Positions 8,568 to 17,663 of a DNA stretch of 64,000 bases are shown here, one piece after another. The position numbers were made by a program, and so were the translations under genes. The notes beneath the pieces are model-generated. The model worked only from the letters and a program-made list of their open reading frames with translations, made no database searches and had not been told where the DNA came from. The first letter of the stretch is position 1; each line of letters opens with the position of its first letter. The DNA comes from Lachnospiraceae bacterium. GTDB lineage: Bacteria; Bacillota; Clostridia; Lachnospirales; Lachnospiraceae. The stretch spans positions 105,993 to 169,992 of the forward strand of contig JAQUXP010000001.1 of NCBI GenBank assembly GCA_028692395.1, in the 5' to 3' direction.

Positions 8568-8619
8568 AAGAACACAGCAGTATGTGAAAATTCATTCTAT
8601 AACGCTGTGTTCTTTTTTT
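8568..8619 (+). terminator. Intrinsic terminator of the TetR-family gene
   Basis: An 11-bp stem AAGAACACAGC / GCTGTGTTCTT closes a 25-base loop and is followed by seven T. It starts 17 bases after the regulator stop. Confidence 0.85.
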
Positions 8620-8704
8620 AAGCAAAAAATAATATGCTGCCAACTAGCTGAAACAAACTGGATAAGAATGCAGGAGAGATAAACAGGATTTTGCTATGGA
8701 ACTT

Positions 8705-9712
8705 TTATTTTTTCATTGTACGCTGCAAAATATCATCTAAGGTGTTGTGAAAAATATTGAGCTCCGGCTCATTGCGTATCCCTTGATGCGTACGCAAACT
8801 GCCATCAGAATTAAAACCAACCATACACACATCCTTAGAAATGACCTCATCAATCATCAGAGAATCTTGTTTCATATCCATAAATATGACCGGTTGCTCT
8901 TGACGTTCACGCACAGATAAAATGTAAGAATAAATTTCTTGCTGTATTTGAGCGGAACATGATGGATCTGCTACTAAAAAAGCAAAGATTGGTTTTGCCG
9001 GTAAAACTTCCAATAACCACTGATTAGTTAATATTCTTTCCCTGTCCTGTTCGGTGTAACGCTGATATACGGCATACAACAGCTTCGCATCCTGTAGTTT
9101 TTTACAAGTGCTTATCATGTCATCATCTGCATAAATACAAATCATACCGTTTTTTATAAATTTCATTTGCTCTATAAAAGAATCACTGAGCTGGTGTCCA
9201 TGTAAAAAAATAATAAATGCACACTCCGGTTGGCTCTGTAATAAGGAAAGCACCTCTGATGTATCGTCGGGAACAAACAAAAAATAGGTGTGAATCCCAA
9301 GTGCGATCCCTTGCTCCAAAATAGATGGATAAAACTTCGATTCCGCTGTGGGCTCTGTATTTAAAATCAACGTTAAAGACCACGGTATATTGATATCACG
9401 CTGTTCCTCTATTGCTCTTATTGTCTTAGCGCCCTTGGTACAACCGTTATAGCCAAGATTGATACCAAATGTCATCAGTGTTTCTTGATCGACACCGGTA
9501 ATTGTGTTTTTAACTAAACTATAATAAGCACTTTTTTCATTGTGCAGCATTTCCTGGGCAGAACTTAAAAATTTTGTCAGAAAACGACCTTTTGAAAAAT
9601 TCAGTCCTAAATCAACGAGATTCCGTACTGTTCTTTCCGGGGAATCAGGAATATCCTTTAATGCTCTCCGAACCGCAGTTTCAATTAACATTCGATTCAT
9701 ATCTTTTTTCAT
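8705..9712 (-). CDS. Protein of unknown function, 335 residues
   Basis: I do not recognise a characterised family. The protein is soluble-looking, with no signal peptide or membrane segment and an alternating helix/strand composition (for example LTLILNTEPT, YFLFVPDD, FIIFLHGHQ, GMICIYADDD) suggesting an alpha/beta barrel. It has a single cysteine in LGYNGCTKGA and no CxxxCxxC, so it is not an active radical SAM enzyme, although the fold pattern is reminiscent of that superfamily. Start codon uncertain: ATG at 9712 or 9700. It stands alone between the TetR terminator and the ABC operon; a palindrome about 100 bases upstream resembles the one in the ATPase/TetR control region. Confidence 0.6.
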   Translation of the reverse strand: MKKDMNRMLIETAVRRALKDIPDSPERTVRNLVDLGLNFSKGRFLTKFLSSAQEMLHNEKSAYYSLVKNTITGVDQETLMTFGINLGYNGCTKGAKTIRAIEEQRDINIPWSLTLILNTEPTAESKFYPSILEQGIALGIHTYFLFVPDDTSEVLSLLQSQPECAFIIFLHGHQLSDSFIEQMKFIKNGMICIYADDDMISTCKKLQDAKLLYAVYQRYTEQDRERILTNQWLLEVLPAKPIFAFLVADPSCSAQIQQEIYSYILSVRERQEQPVIFMDMKQDSLMIDEVISKDVCMVGFNSDGSLRTHQGIRNEPELNIFHNTLDDILQRTMKK

Positions 9713-9808
9713 AGATCATAGCACCCTCTTTCATAATCGTTATATAAATCAGCATATCGCATTGTATTGCGTAAGAAAAGGGACAGATGAATCGAAGTGT
9801 CAAAAAAA

Positions 9809-9831
9809 GTAACAGTTTTTTTGTTTGTTAC
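9809..9831. promoter_or_regulatory. Palindrome resembling the half-sites upstream of the TetR gene
   Basis: GTAACA (9809-9814), 11 bases, TGTTAC (9826-9831). The same half-sites occur at 7861/7889 with a 22-base gap, one helical turn longer. It lies 97 bases upstream of the 335-residue gene. Possible second target of the same regulator. Confidence 0.35.
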
Positions 9832-9910
9832 AAATTCTCCCACGTCATGCCTACTGTTCAATGATTATTATGAATAAGAAAAAATTCCTCCCTGCCATGC
9901 AATATCTCTC

Positions 9911-10672
9911 TTATTTTAGATCACTGCGCATTTTCTTCTGAAATGCCAATACTGCAAAAGTATAGATAACCAGTGCATAGATCAATATAATAAAAAATGG
10001 TTTGCCCAGCTGGCTGTATTCTCCCTGCATGGCCATTCTGGCGGCCTGTACACCATGATAGAAAGGAAGCACCTGACAGACAGTTTTCAGAATACCACCG
10101 ATCGAATCCACATCCATCCAAATTCCACCCAGGATACAAGCAGCTGTAATAAGCAGAGAACAGATCCCTGGTGCTGCCTTGTCATTTAAAAGCGAACCTG
10201 CAAACAAACCAAAGGCAATAAAAAGCAATGCCGTGGGTAAAAGTGCCACAAGACACAGCAGCACATGAAAAAGCTGAAAGGTATAGCCGCTGATCAATCC
10301 GATCACAAAGGATGTTACAAAGTTAATGACAGCCTGCAACACTGCGATAATGAGAAGCGGCAGTGTATACCCGGCAATAAAATCCACCGGTCTCATAGGT
10401 GATGCATAAAGTCTTGTGAGAAATGCTGTTGTCCTGTCTTTTGACACCTGCAGACATGCAAAAAGCATGACAAATGTAAGTCCAAAGACAGCAATACCTG
10501 GTGCAAGATTTTGTATCTGGAAAATGTCCATATGTGCCTCTGCAGGAATGCTGTTATTTACCACAGACATAATAATCAGCATTACAATGGGAAAACCAAG
10601 ACAAAAGATATAGCTTAAAGGATCTCGCAGGAGTTCTTTTATGGTTCTCTTACAAAATATGATACTTCTCAT
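9911..10672 (-). CDS. ABC-2 type transporter permease
   Basis: 253-residue membrane protein with about six hydrophobic helices and the ABC-2 membrane domain, the export permease partner of the ATPase encoded just upstream (the ATG overlaps the ATPase stop by 4 bases). ABC-2 exporters of this size with LytTR and DUF3021 neighbours commonly move antimicrobial peptides or drugs; the substrate here is unknown. Last gene of a four-gene operon. Confidence 0.85.
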   Translation of the reverse strand: MRSIIFCKRTIKELLRDPLSYIFCLGFPIVMLIIMSVVNNSIPAEAHMDIFQIQNLAPGIAVFGLTFVMLFACLQVSKDRTTAFLTRLYASPMRPVDFIAGYTLPLLIIAVLQAVINFVTSFVIGLISGYTFQLFHVLLCLVALLPTALLFIAFGLFAGSLLNDKAAPGICSLLITAACILGGIWMDVDSIGGILKTVCQVLPFYHGVQAARMAMQGEYSQLGKPFFIILIYALVIYTFAVLAFQKKMRSDLK

Positions 10673-11406
10673 ATGGATACCTCTCCTTCCGCAATAGCAA
10701 CAAACGCATCTTCCAGCGTCTTTTTTCCTGTGATGGTATAAAGCTCATGGACGGTACCACAGGCTTTTATCTCACCAGCCACCATAACCGCCACCTGATC
10801 AGAAAGTCTTTCCGCTTCCTCCATGTAATGTGTGGTCAGGACAATGGTAATCTTTCCCTTCAAGTCTTCGATAGTCCGCCACAATTCCTTGCGTGCAAGA
10901 ACATCCAGTCCCAGCGTAGGTTCATCCAGATACAAAATTTCCGGATTCGTAATTAACGCCATCGCTATAGAGAGTCTTCTTTGCCATCCGCCAGACAAAG
11001 TACCCGCCCGCTGCTGCTCCACCTCATGCAGTGCAAATTGATCCAGTACTTCCTGCACACGTTTTCGGGATTTCTCTCTATTCATGCCATAAATATCCGC
11101 CATAAACTCCAGATTCTCCCACACAGACAGATTTGGTGCCACCGCAGTCTCCTGTGGAGAGATATTGCTAAGCTGCTTTATCTGACTCAGCTCCTGTGCA
11201 ACACTGTGTCCCATGACAAAAGCCTGCCCTTCTGTGGGTTTTGACAAACCATTCAGCATACGTATCATGGTAGTCTTTCCAGCCCCATTCACCCCTAACA
11301 ACGAAAATAAAATACCCTTTTCCACGGTCAGGCTAACTCCACCTACTGCCACCTTGCTTCCAAATGTTTTTTTCAAAGCTCTTACTTCTAACGCATACTC
11401 CGACAT
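10669..11406 (-). CDS. ABC transporter ATP-binding protein
   Basis: 245-residue ATPase with Walker A LLGVNGAGKTTMIRML, signature LSGGWQRRLSIAMAL and Walker B ILYLDEPTLGLD followed by the H-loop TTHYMEE. It belongs to the multidrug/antibiotic (DrrA/CcmA-like) exporters with ABC-2 permeases. It is coupled to the permease by a 4-base overlap and follows the DUF3021 gene closely. Confidence 0.92.
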   Translation of the reverse strand: MSEYALEVRALKKTFGSKVAVGGVSLTVEKGILFSLLGVNGAGKTTMIRMLNGLSKPTEGQAFVMGHSVAQELSQIKQLSNISPQETAVAPNLSVWENLEFMADIYGMNREKSRKRVQEVLDQFALHEVEQQRAGTLSGGWQRRLSIAMALITNPEILYLDEPTLGLDVLARKELWRTIEDLKGKITIVLTTHYMEEAERLSDQVAVMVAGEIKACGTVHELYTITGKKTLEDAFVAIAEGEVSI

Positions 11407-11421
11407 ATGTGTCCCCTCTCC

Positions 11422-11883
11422 TTATGACCGTTCCAGTTCCTTCAGCTTCTGATTAATCTGGGCAACCGCCTGTTTACAATTCCGATACTGCACCACCCAT
11501 ACCACAATATAAGAGACAGAATAACTAAGGAATACACTGATAAAACTGCTCACATATTTCCCCAGCCCCCAACAAATCACACCAACCGGAACCCACACTG
11601 CACTGGTCAGTATAAAATACAAAACACACTGCTTTAACATGCTCCAGGTCTCTATCTCCAGCAAAACAGACCAGGCTCCGAAAGCTGCGCTGGTCAATCC
11701 AATGAGCAGCCATTGTATCAGCATGCCCATGACCGGCGTACGAAACCGCTCCGCAAACTCCGGCAATACTGGAAGAAAATCGGAATCACCTCTGATTGCC
11801 ATCAGTATACACCCTAAGACTACATTTACCGCCACTGCATACAGGAAACTGCTTATTCCCCTTTGTATCGCTCTGTTCAACAT
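11422..11883 (-). CDS. DUF3021 family membrane protein
   Basis: 153 residues with four predicted membrane helices (about 10-30, 50-75, 83-105, 110-130) and a charged C-terminal tail. DUF3021 proteins are regularly encoded next to a small LytTR regulator and an ABC exporter, exactly as here. In that arrangement the membrane protein is thought to hold or modulate the LytTR protein; this is family knowledge, not visible in the sequence. Confidence 0.82.
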   Translation of the reverse strand: MLNRAIQRGISSFLYAVAVNVVLGCILMAIRGDSDFLPVLPEFAERFRTPVMGMLIQWLLIGLTSAAFGAWSVLLEIETWSMLKQCVLYFILTSAVWVPVGVICWGLGKYVSSFISVFLSYSVSYIVVWVVQYRNCKQAVAQINQKLKELERS

Positions 11884-11899
11884 CCCTCATTCCTCCTTT

Positions 11900-12340
11900 T
11901 TATATTCCCAGTGCTTTTTTGATTTTGGATACATACCTCCTGGAAACATAAGTCACCATCCCGGCATCCATATACATCTTGATTGTACCGGTTATGCTGG
12001 TATCCATTCGCCTGATCTTCTTGATATTTACAATCTCCGAATTCGAAATACGGAGGAATCTGCTGCCATCCAGGATCTCCTCTATCTCATACAATCTCTG
12101 ACGCAGCTGATACGTTCCTTTCGCTGTGGCTGCCATTACCTTCTGATTCTGGGTATAAACACGGATAATCTCACTGCTAATCAGCATACACACTCCATCT
12201 GCGTCATACGCAGTAAGCATAGTATTAACCATAGTATTGACTGCCTCATACAAGCTAAGTGCCTCTTCCTTTGCTTCCTTATGGCAGATATGAATCTCCG
12301 GTTTTTTAAATTTGGGATCTATGATCAGTTTGATTTCCAT
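11900..12340 (-). CDS. LytTR-type DNA-binding regulator
   Basis: 146-residue protein. The C-terminal half is a LytTR DNA-binding domain (RFLRISNSEIVNIKKIRR ... VSRRYVSKIKKALGI); there is no receiver domain, so it is not a classical response regulator. First gene of the LytTR-DUF3021-ABC operon, with AGGGGG about 8 bases before the ATG. Probably autoregulates the operon together with the DUF3021 protein. Confidence 0.88.
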   Translation of the reverse strand: MEIKLIIDPKFKKPEIHICHKEAKEEALSLYEAVNTMVNTMLTAYDADGVCMLISSEIIRVYTQNQKVMAATAKGTYQLRQRLYEIEEILDGSRFLRISNSEIVNIKKIRRMDTSITGTIKMYMDAGMVTYVSRRYVSKIKKALGI

Positions 12341-12384
12341 TATGCAGGCCCCCTCATATCTTTTGCAATTCGGTTTCTATTCCT

Positions 12385-12413
12385 ATCATATCTTCTTCTT
12401 TACAAAATGTCAG
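12385..12413 (-). promoter_or_regulatory. Promoter of the LytTR-ABC operon
   Basis: CTGACA (12408-12413), 17 bases, TATGAT (12385-12390) on the minus strand, about 45 bases before the LytTR start codon. Confidence 0.65.
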
Positions 12414-12486
12414 TAAAAATATCTAAGTGGTCGATTTTGTTCCGTAAATGGTTTCTATATCATCTATATAAAAACCCGGTGGCATC

Positions 12487-12534
12487 AAAAAAAAAAGACC
12501 TCAAGGTTAGAATTTCTTCTAAACCTCAAGGTCT
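12487..12534 (-). terminator. Terminator of ppdK
   Basis: On the minus strand a 17-bp stem with two G-U pairs (AGACCTTGAGGTT with AACCTTGAGGTCT) is followed by ten T. It lies 100 bases after the ppdK stop. The pairing is much better on the minus than on the plus strand. Confidence 0.85.
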
Positions 12535-12633
12535 ATTTTTTTATTTACTCATTTTTTCTAATTGCTCAGAGGATAATCAATTTTTCGCACTCGACGATAA
12601 TGTTGTTTACCTCTTAACAACAAAAGCGAATAT

Positions 12634-15261
12634 TTATTTGCTATTGTTCAGAGCTGCCTGTGCTGCTGCAAGGCGAGCAATCGGAACACGGAATGGGCTA
12701 CAGGATACGTAGTCAAGTCCGATCTTGTGGCAGAATTCTACAGATGTAGGATCTCCGCCGTGCTCTCCACAGATACCGATGTGCAGGCTTGGACGTGTAG
12801 TTCTTCCAAGTTTGATTGCAGTTTTCATCAGTCTGCCAACGCCTTCCTGATCAAGTCTTGCGAATGGATCGCTCTCGAAGATCTTAGCGTCATAGTAAGC
12901 ATCCAGGAATTTACCTGCATCATCACGTGAGAAGCCGTAAGTCATCTGAGTTAAGTCATTGGTTCCGAAGCAGAAGAACTCAGCCTCTTCAGCAATATCA
13001 TCAGCTGTAAGAGCTGCTCTTGGGATCTCGATCATGGTTCCTACTTCATATAACATATCGGAACCAGCTTCTTTGATCTCAGCGTCAGCTGTCTCAACAA
13101 CGATCTTCTTCACATATGCTAATTCTTTTGCATCACAAGCAAGCGGAATCATGATTTCAGGCTTGATATCCCACTTCGGATGAGCCTTCTTTACATTGAT
13201 TGCTGCACGGATAACAGCCTTTGTCTGCATTCTTGCGATCTCAGGATAAGTAACTGCAAGACGAAGTCCACGATGTCCCATCATTGGGTTGAACTCATGT
13301 AAGCTGTCGATGATCTCTTTGATTCTTTCCACAGTCTTGCCCTGTGCATCAGCAAGCTTCTTAATGTCCTCTTCCTCTGTAGGAACGAACTCATGAAGCG
13401 GCGGATCCAGGAAACGGATGGTTACCGGGCAGCCTTCCAGAGCTTCGTAGAGTGCTTCGAAATCTCCCTGCTGTACTGGAAGAATCTTAGCAAGTGCTTC
13501 TTCTCTTTCCTCTACTGTATCGGAACAGATCATCTCACGGAATGCATCAATTCTGTCGCCTGCAAAGAACATATGCTCTGTACGGCAAAGACCAATACCT
13601 TCTGCACCAAGCTCACGAGCTTTTTTAGCATCTTCCGGTGTATCTGCGTTTGTTCTTACTTTCATGGTTCTGTATTTGTCAGCCCATGCCATGATTCTTC
13701 CGAATTCACCGGCAATTGTAGCGTCTACAGTCGGGATAGCACCATCATAGATGTTACCTGTTGTACCGTCAAAGGAGATAACATCTCCTTCATGATATTC
13801 TTTTCCGCCAAGTTTGAAGACTTTATTATCTTCATCCATGATAAGATCGGAGCATCCGGATACACAGCAGGTTCCCATACCACGTGCAACTACTGCTGCA
13901 TGGCTGGTCATACCACCACGTGCTGTCAGGATACCCTGAGCTGCCTTCATACCCTCGATATCTTCCGGAGAAGTCTCAAGACGTACAAGAACTACTCTCT
14001 TACCTTCTTCAGCCCATGCTTTAGCGTCTTCAGCTGTAAATACAACCTGTCCGCTTGCTGCACCAGGAGCTGCTGCAAGAGCTCTTGCGATTGGTTTTGC
14101 TTTCTTGATTGCTTCTGCATCGAACTGCGGATGAAGCAGAGAGTCAAGGTTTCTCGGGTCGATCATCTGAACAGCTTTATCCTCTGTGATCATCTTCTCG
14201 TCAACAAGATCGCATGCGATCTTCAGAGCAGCAGCAGCGGTTCTCTTACCGTTACGTGTCTGCAGCATGTACAGGTGTTTGTCCTCAATTGTGAACTCCA
14301 TATCCTGCATATCTCTGTAATGATCTTCCAGTTTGTCACAGATGCCGATAAACTGATAATATACTTCCGGCATAACGTCTTTCAGCTGATCAATGTGCTG
14401 TGGTGTACGAACACCTGCAACAACATCCTCGCCCTGTGCGTTCATCAGGAACTCACCCATCAGTTTCTTCTCGCCGGTAGCCGGGTTACGTGTAAATGCA
14501 ACACCTGTACCAGAAGTTTCGCCCATGTTACCAAATGCCATCATCTGTACGTTAACAGCGGTTCCCCATGAATATGGGATATCATTGTCACGACGATATA
14601 CGTTAGCACGCGGGTTGTCCCATGAACGGAATACTGCTTTGATAGCACCCATCAGCTGCTCTTTTGGATCAGTTGGGAACTCTTCGTTAATAGCAGATTT
14701 ATATTCAGCTTTGAACTGGTTAGCCAGCTCTTTCAGATCGTCAGCAGTCAGATCAACATCCTGTGTAACACCTTTTTCAGATTTCATCTTGTCGATGAGC
14801 TCCTCAAAATGTTTTTTTCCGACTTCCATAACAACGTCAGAGTACATCTGGATAAATCTTCTGTAGCAATCCCAAGCCCAGCGTGGATTGCCGGATTTTG
14901 CAGCGATTACCTCTACTACTTCTTCATTCAGACCAAGGTTGAGGATAGTGTCCATCATACCAGGCATGGAAGCTCTTGCTCCGGAACGTACAGATACCAG
15001 AAGAGGATTCTCTTTGTCGCCAAATTTCTTTCCTGTGATTTCTTCCATCTTAACAATGCTTGTCATGATCTGATCCATGATTTCATCATTAATCTTTCTT
15101 CCGTCCTCATAGTACTGAGTACAAGCTTCTGTAGTGATTGTGAAGCCCTGTGGTACCGGGAGTCCTAAGTTTGTCATTTCAGCAAGGTTAGCACCTTTTC
15201 CACCAAGAAGGTTTCTCATGGATGCATTACCCTCTGTAAACATGTAAACCCATTTTGCCAT
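12634..15261 (-). CDS. ppdK: Pyruvate, phosphate dikinase
   Basis: 875 residues, the full length of bacterial PPDK. It interconverts pyruvate + ATP + Pi with phosphoenolpyruvate + AMP + PPi. The N-terminal nucleotide-binding region opens GGKGANLAEMTNLGLPVPQGF. The swivelling phosphohistidine domain has GGMTSHAAVVARGMG with His454 (His455 in the well-studied Clostridium symbiosum enzyme). The C-terminal PEP domain contains HIGICGEHGGDP with the catalytic Cys. AGGAGG precedes the ATG. Together with the PPi-type phosphofructokinase encoded just upstream, it fits a PPi-linked glycolysis. Own promoter and terminator. Confidence 0.97.
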   Translation of the reverse strand: MAKWVYMFTEGNASMRNLLGGKGANLAEMTNLGLPVPQGFTITTEACTQYYEDGRKINDEIMDQIMTSIVKMEEITGKKFGDKENPLLVSVRSGARASMPGMMDTILNLGLNEEVVEVIAAKSGNPRWAWDCYRRFIQMYSDVVMEVGKKHFEELIDKMKSEKGVTQDVDLTADDLKELANQFKAEYKSAINEEFPTDPKEQLMGAIKAVFRSWDNPRANVYRRDNDIPYSWGTAVNVQMMAFGNMGETSGTGVAFTRNPATGEKKLMGEFLMNAQGEDVVAGVRTPQHIDQLKDVMPEVYYQFIGICDKLEDHYRDMQDMEFTIEDKHLYMLQTRNGKRTAAAALKIACDLVDEKMITEDKAVQMIDPRNLDSLLHPQFDAEAIKKAKPIARALAAAPGAASGQVVFTAEDAKAWAEEGKRVVLVRLETSPEDIEGMKAAQGILTARGGMTSHAAVVARGMGTCCVSGCSDLIMDEDNKVFKLGGKEYHEGDVISFDGTTGNIYDGAIPTVDATIAGEFGRIMAWADKYRTMKVRTNADTPEDAKKARELGAEGIGLCRTEHMFFAGDRIDAFREMICSDTVEEREEALAKILPVQQGDFEALYEALEGCPVTIRFLDPPLHEFVPTEEEDIKKLADAQGKTVERIKEIIDSLHEFNPMMGHRGLRLAVTYPEIARMQTKAVIRAAINVKKAHPKWDIKPEIMIPLACDAKELAYVKKIVVETADAEIKEAGSDMLYEVGTMIEIPRAALTADDIAEEAEFFCFGTNDLTQMTYGFSRDDAGKFLDAYYDAKIFESDPFARLDQEGVGRLMKTAIKLGRTTRPSLHIGICGEHGGDPTSVEFCHKIGLDYVSCSPFRVPIARLAAAQAALNNSK

Positions 15262-15305
15262 CTTTACAAATCCTCCTAATTATATGTTTTTAATTCTATA
15301 GTAAA

Positions 15306-15324
15306 GTATGTACCGGTATGTACC
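15306..15324. repeat. Tandem 10-bp-spaced repeat in the ppdK leader
   Basis: GTATGTACC occurs twice (15306-15314 and 15316-15324) on the plus strand, so the copies lie on the same helix face, between the ppdK promoter and start codon. Possible operator; no known motif recognised. Confidence 0.4.
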
Positions 15325-15373
15325 AATTCATACTTCTATACAAATATGTGCATATATTTTTACGCACATGTTT

Positions 15374-15401
15374 ATTTTACCATAAGAACTCTTTTAGTCA
15401 A
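15374..15401 (-). promoter_or_regulatory. Promoter of ppdK
   Basis: TTGACT (15396-15401), 16 bases, TAAAAT (15374-15379) on the minus strand. The leader to the ATG is about 105 bases, long for a housekeeping gene, and contains the tandem repeat and a GTGCGT/ATGCAC inverted repeat. Confidence 0.65.
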
Positions 15402-15487
15402 GGAAAATATCACAAAATTCATTCCAAAATCGCACAATATCTGCTATATCGCCGCAAAATTTCCCGTGGAGTTTCTAAGCAGACACA

Positions 15488-15543
15488 TAAAAAAACAAGC
15501 TGTAGAATCCCCTTTGCCAAAGATCCACAGCTTATTTTTAAAA
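15488..15543 (-). terminator. Terminator of the phosphofructokinase gene
   Basis: Stem AAGCTGT / ACAGCTT (15537-15543 with 15497-15503), extended by partly paired bases, is followed on the minus strand by seven T. It starts 11 bases after the stop codon. Confidence 0.8.
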
Positions 15544-15553
15544 TATACTTATT

Positions 15554-16804
15554 TTAGCGCTTGCGTTTTGTATCCAACACCAGATGTCTTGGCAGACCAT
15601 TTACCATAATTGGCTGATAATCTCCCTGAATCAGAGGTTTGACATAATCCACAAAGTCCTTGGTAACATAATCTGCCTCACGGTTCATCCACTCTCTTGG
15701 CACCAGCTTTTCTTCATTTGCAATACGATGAACATCATAAATACCTGCAGAACTCATATAAGGATCATCGGACACACGGTCAATCACGATCATCTTGCCC
15801 GTATCACCTTCATCAGCTGACTTCACCGCTGCTCCCCCTACCATAAATGCCTCATCGATATCTACTCTGGAAGCCATATGGGAAGCACTTCTTTGCAGTG
15901 TTGAGAATTCAACACTTCTTGTCTTGCATCCAATCTCAGAAGCAAAGTAACCTGCCAGATAAGCAGCTGTTCCCTGGAGCTGTTTATGACCAAACGCATC
16001 TACATAATCAGCACCGCCGGAAAGCTCACACACGTAACGTCCATCTGCCAGATGAATTCCTTCTGAGACAGCAATTACAATAGATTCCTTCTTCTTCAGC
16101 AGTGCCCGTACTTTTTTGGTGCATTTTTCCAGATCAAAATCTGCCTCTGGAAGATAGATCAGATCAGGGCCCTCACACTCCTCCGTCTTGGCAAGAGCTG
16201 TGGCACCGGTAAGCCAGCCTGCATTTCTTCCCATTACCTCAATAATAGTAATCATGGGTTTGTGATAGGTAAGTCCCAGTGCGTCCCGGATAATTTCCTT
16301 GGTGGATGCGCCAATATACTTAGCTGCACTTCCGAATCCAGGTGTATGATCGGTAAGTGCCAGATCGTTATCAATTGTCTTTGGAACACCCAGAAACTTC
16401 TGGGGCTGTCCAGTAATGGTGCCGTAATCTGACAGTTTTTTTATCGTATCCATAGAATCATTGCCGCCGATATAGATAAAAGAATCAATCTCAAGACGAT
16501 TCAGAATCTCAAATATTTTTTCAAAAATCTCCCGGTCCTCGTGAATCTCTGGCAGTTTAAAACGGCAGGAACCAAGAAATGCTGATGGGGTTCTCTTCAA
16601 AAGCTCAATATCCAGTTCATTATGAATCTGTGTGGACAGATCCACATACTGTTCATCTAAGAGACCCTGCACTCCATGCAGCATACCATAGACTTTATGG
16701 AACCCACGTTCCATCGCATTGCTGTATACTCCTGCAAGAGAAGAATTAATTACCGATGTCGGTCCGCCCGACTGCCCTACAATAATGTTACGTTTTTTTG
16801 CCAT
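15554..16804 (-). CDS. pfp: 6-phosphofructokinase, PPi-type (diphosphate-fructose-6-phosphate 1-phosphotransferase)
   Basis: 416 residues. The glycine-rich loop GQSGGPTSVINSS opens the protein; GGNDSMDT, PKTIDNDLALTDH and MGRNAGWLTG are the phosphofructokinase motifs. Asp in GGNDS, where ATP enzymes have Gly, is the mark of the PPi-dependent group. It phosphorylates fructose 6-phosphate with PPi and can run in reverse. The start at 16804 has GGAGG 8 bases upstream; an open frame extends 26 codons further but crosses the promoter. Single-gene transcription unit beside ppdK, which produces or consumes PPi. Confidence 0.9.
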   Translation of the reverse strand: MAKKRNIIVGQSGGPTSVINSSLAGVYSNAMERGFHKVYGMLHGVQGLLDEQYVDLSTQIHNELDIELLKRTPSAFLGSCRFKLPEIHEDREIFEKIFEILNRLEIDSFIYIGGNDSMDTIKKLSDYGTITGQPQKFLGVPKTIDNDLALTDHTPGFGSAAKYIGASTKEIIRDALGLTYHKPMITIIEVMGRNAGWLTGATALAKTEECEGPDLIYLPEADFDLEKCTKKVRALLKKKESIVIAVSEGIHLADGRYVCELSGGADYVDAFGHKQLQGTAAYLAGYFASEIGCKTRSVEFSTLQRSASHMASRVDIDEAFMVGGAAVKSADEGDTGKMIVIDRVSDDPYMSSAGIYDVHRIANEEKLVPREWMNREADYVTKDFVDYVKPLIQGDYQPIMVNGLPRHLVLDTKRKR

Positions 16805-16852
16805 ACCTACATCCTCCAGTTTATATGCATATTTGCACAATCCAATGTAAAT

Positions 16853-16882
16853 ATTATACCAATAAACCGTCATTATTGACAA
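16853..16882 (-). promoter_or_regulatory. Promoter of the phosphofructokinase gene
   Basis: TTGTCA (16877-16882), 18 bases, consensus TATAAT (16853-16858) preceded by TTGG. It lies directly after the stop of the upstream DUF6062 gene. Confidence 0.75.
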
Positions 16883-16889
16883 GTGTTTT

Positions 16890-17654
16890 TTAAGGATTCA
16901 TCTTAAATACTTCATCTGCCGGATAGCCGCCTGCGCATTTTTGCATAGCACGCTGGATACTGTCTTTGGAATTTCCCCATTCGGCATCCTTATTGCGGTA
17001 ATCATTCTTATCCACAAACCAGGTTACCTCTTCCTCCAGGCGTTTCATATTCTCCTGCATCAGGCGAAAAAGAACCGGGTAGAATTCAGCCTTCTGCTTC
17101 TCATTCAGCTTCTTCTCCGCCGCCTCTGTCAGATCTCGAAAATGAGGCAGACAAAAACCTTTACTTTTCTGAAACAGCTCCTGGAATTCCGGATTCTTCT
17201 TATACATGTCAAAAAATGTATCCAGATATCTGCGGTAGTTATCTCTGAAATGGTCACAGACATAACAGGTTTGTTCCTGTGCGTCCGCCCATGCACCGAT
17301 GGAGGTCTGCGCCGGCTCTTCTACATTTGCCTTTTTCATTCTGGCGGTGAAGGAAGCTTTCTGCGGCTTAAAGGACTGCATCTGTTTTGTCATTTCCTGA
17401 TTCAGCTTCTTCAGATGTGTGCTTAAGATCAGCGCACTTCCCAGACGGTTTCCATAATCATACATCATCTTATAATGATGACGGCAGAATCCCACCTCAT
17501 CTGTCTTTGCGCGAATATCATCCTCCATATAAGCAGATCCCAGGATAAAGGAGACGGCATGCTGCTCTGCTTCTCTTTCCAAAAAGCAGAAGGGACATTC
17601 ATCCTTCGCATGAAACGCATCCATCAGTGGAATTGTGGCAACTGTTTCTTTCAT
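16890..17654 (-). CDS. DUF6062 family protein, cysteine-rich
   Basis: 254-residue soluble protein of unknown function. Paired cysteine/histidine motifs are spread along it: CPFC (residues ~20-23), CRHH (~57-60), CYVCDHF (~131-137) and CLPHF (~167-171), a pattern that suggests zinc or iron-sulfur binding. Helical and charged elsewhere. It follows the M24 peptidase gene by about 10 bases with GAGGAACGGGA before the ATG, so it is the last gene of the uppP/SBP/peptidase operon. No catalytic role can be assigned. Confidence 0.75.
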   Translation of the reverse strand: MKETVATIPLMDAFHAKDECPFCFLEREAEQHAVSFILGSAYMEDDIRAKTDEVGFCRHHYKMMYDYGNRLGSALILSTHLKKLNQEMTKQMQSFKPQKASFTARMKKANVEEPAQTSIGAWADAQEQTCYVCDHFRDNYRRYLDTFFDMYKKNPEFQELFQKSKGFCLPHFRDLTEAAEKKLNEKQKAEFYPVLFRLMQENMKRLEEEVTWFVDKNDYRNKDAEWGNSKDSIQRAMQKCAGGYPADEVFKMNP

Positions 17655-17663
17655 TCCCGTTCC

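Noticed and set aside
8705..9712. Radical SAM enzyme call for the 335-residue protein
   Set aside because: Only one cysteine in the relevant region and no CxxxCxxC motif.
13393..14571. 392-codon open frame on the plus strand
   Set aside because: It lies entirely antisense to ppdK, is extremely rich in Cys, His and Ser, and matches no protein pattern; it is a shadow of ppdK codon usage.
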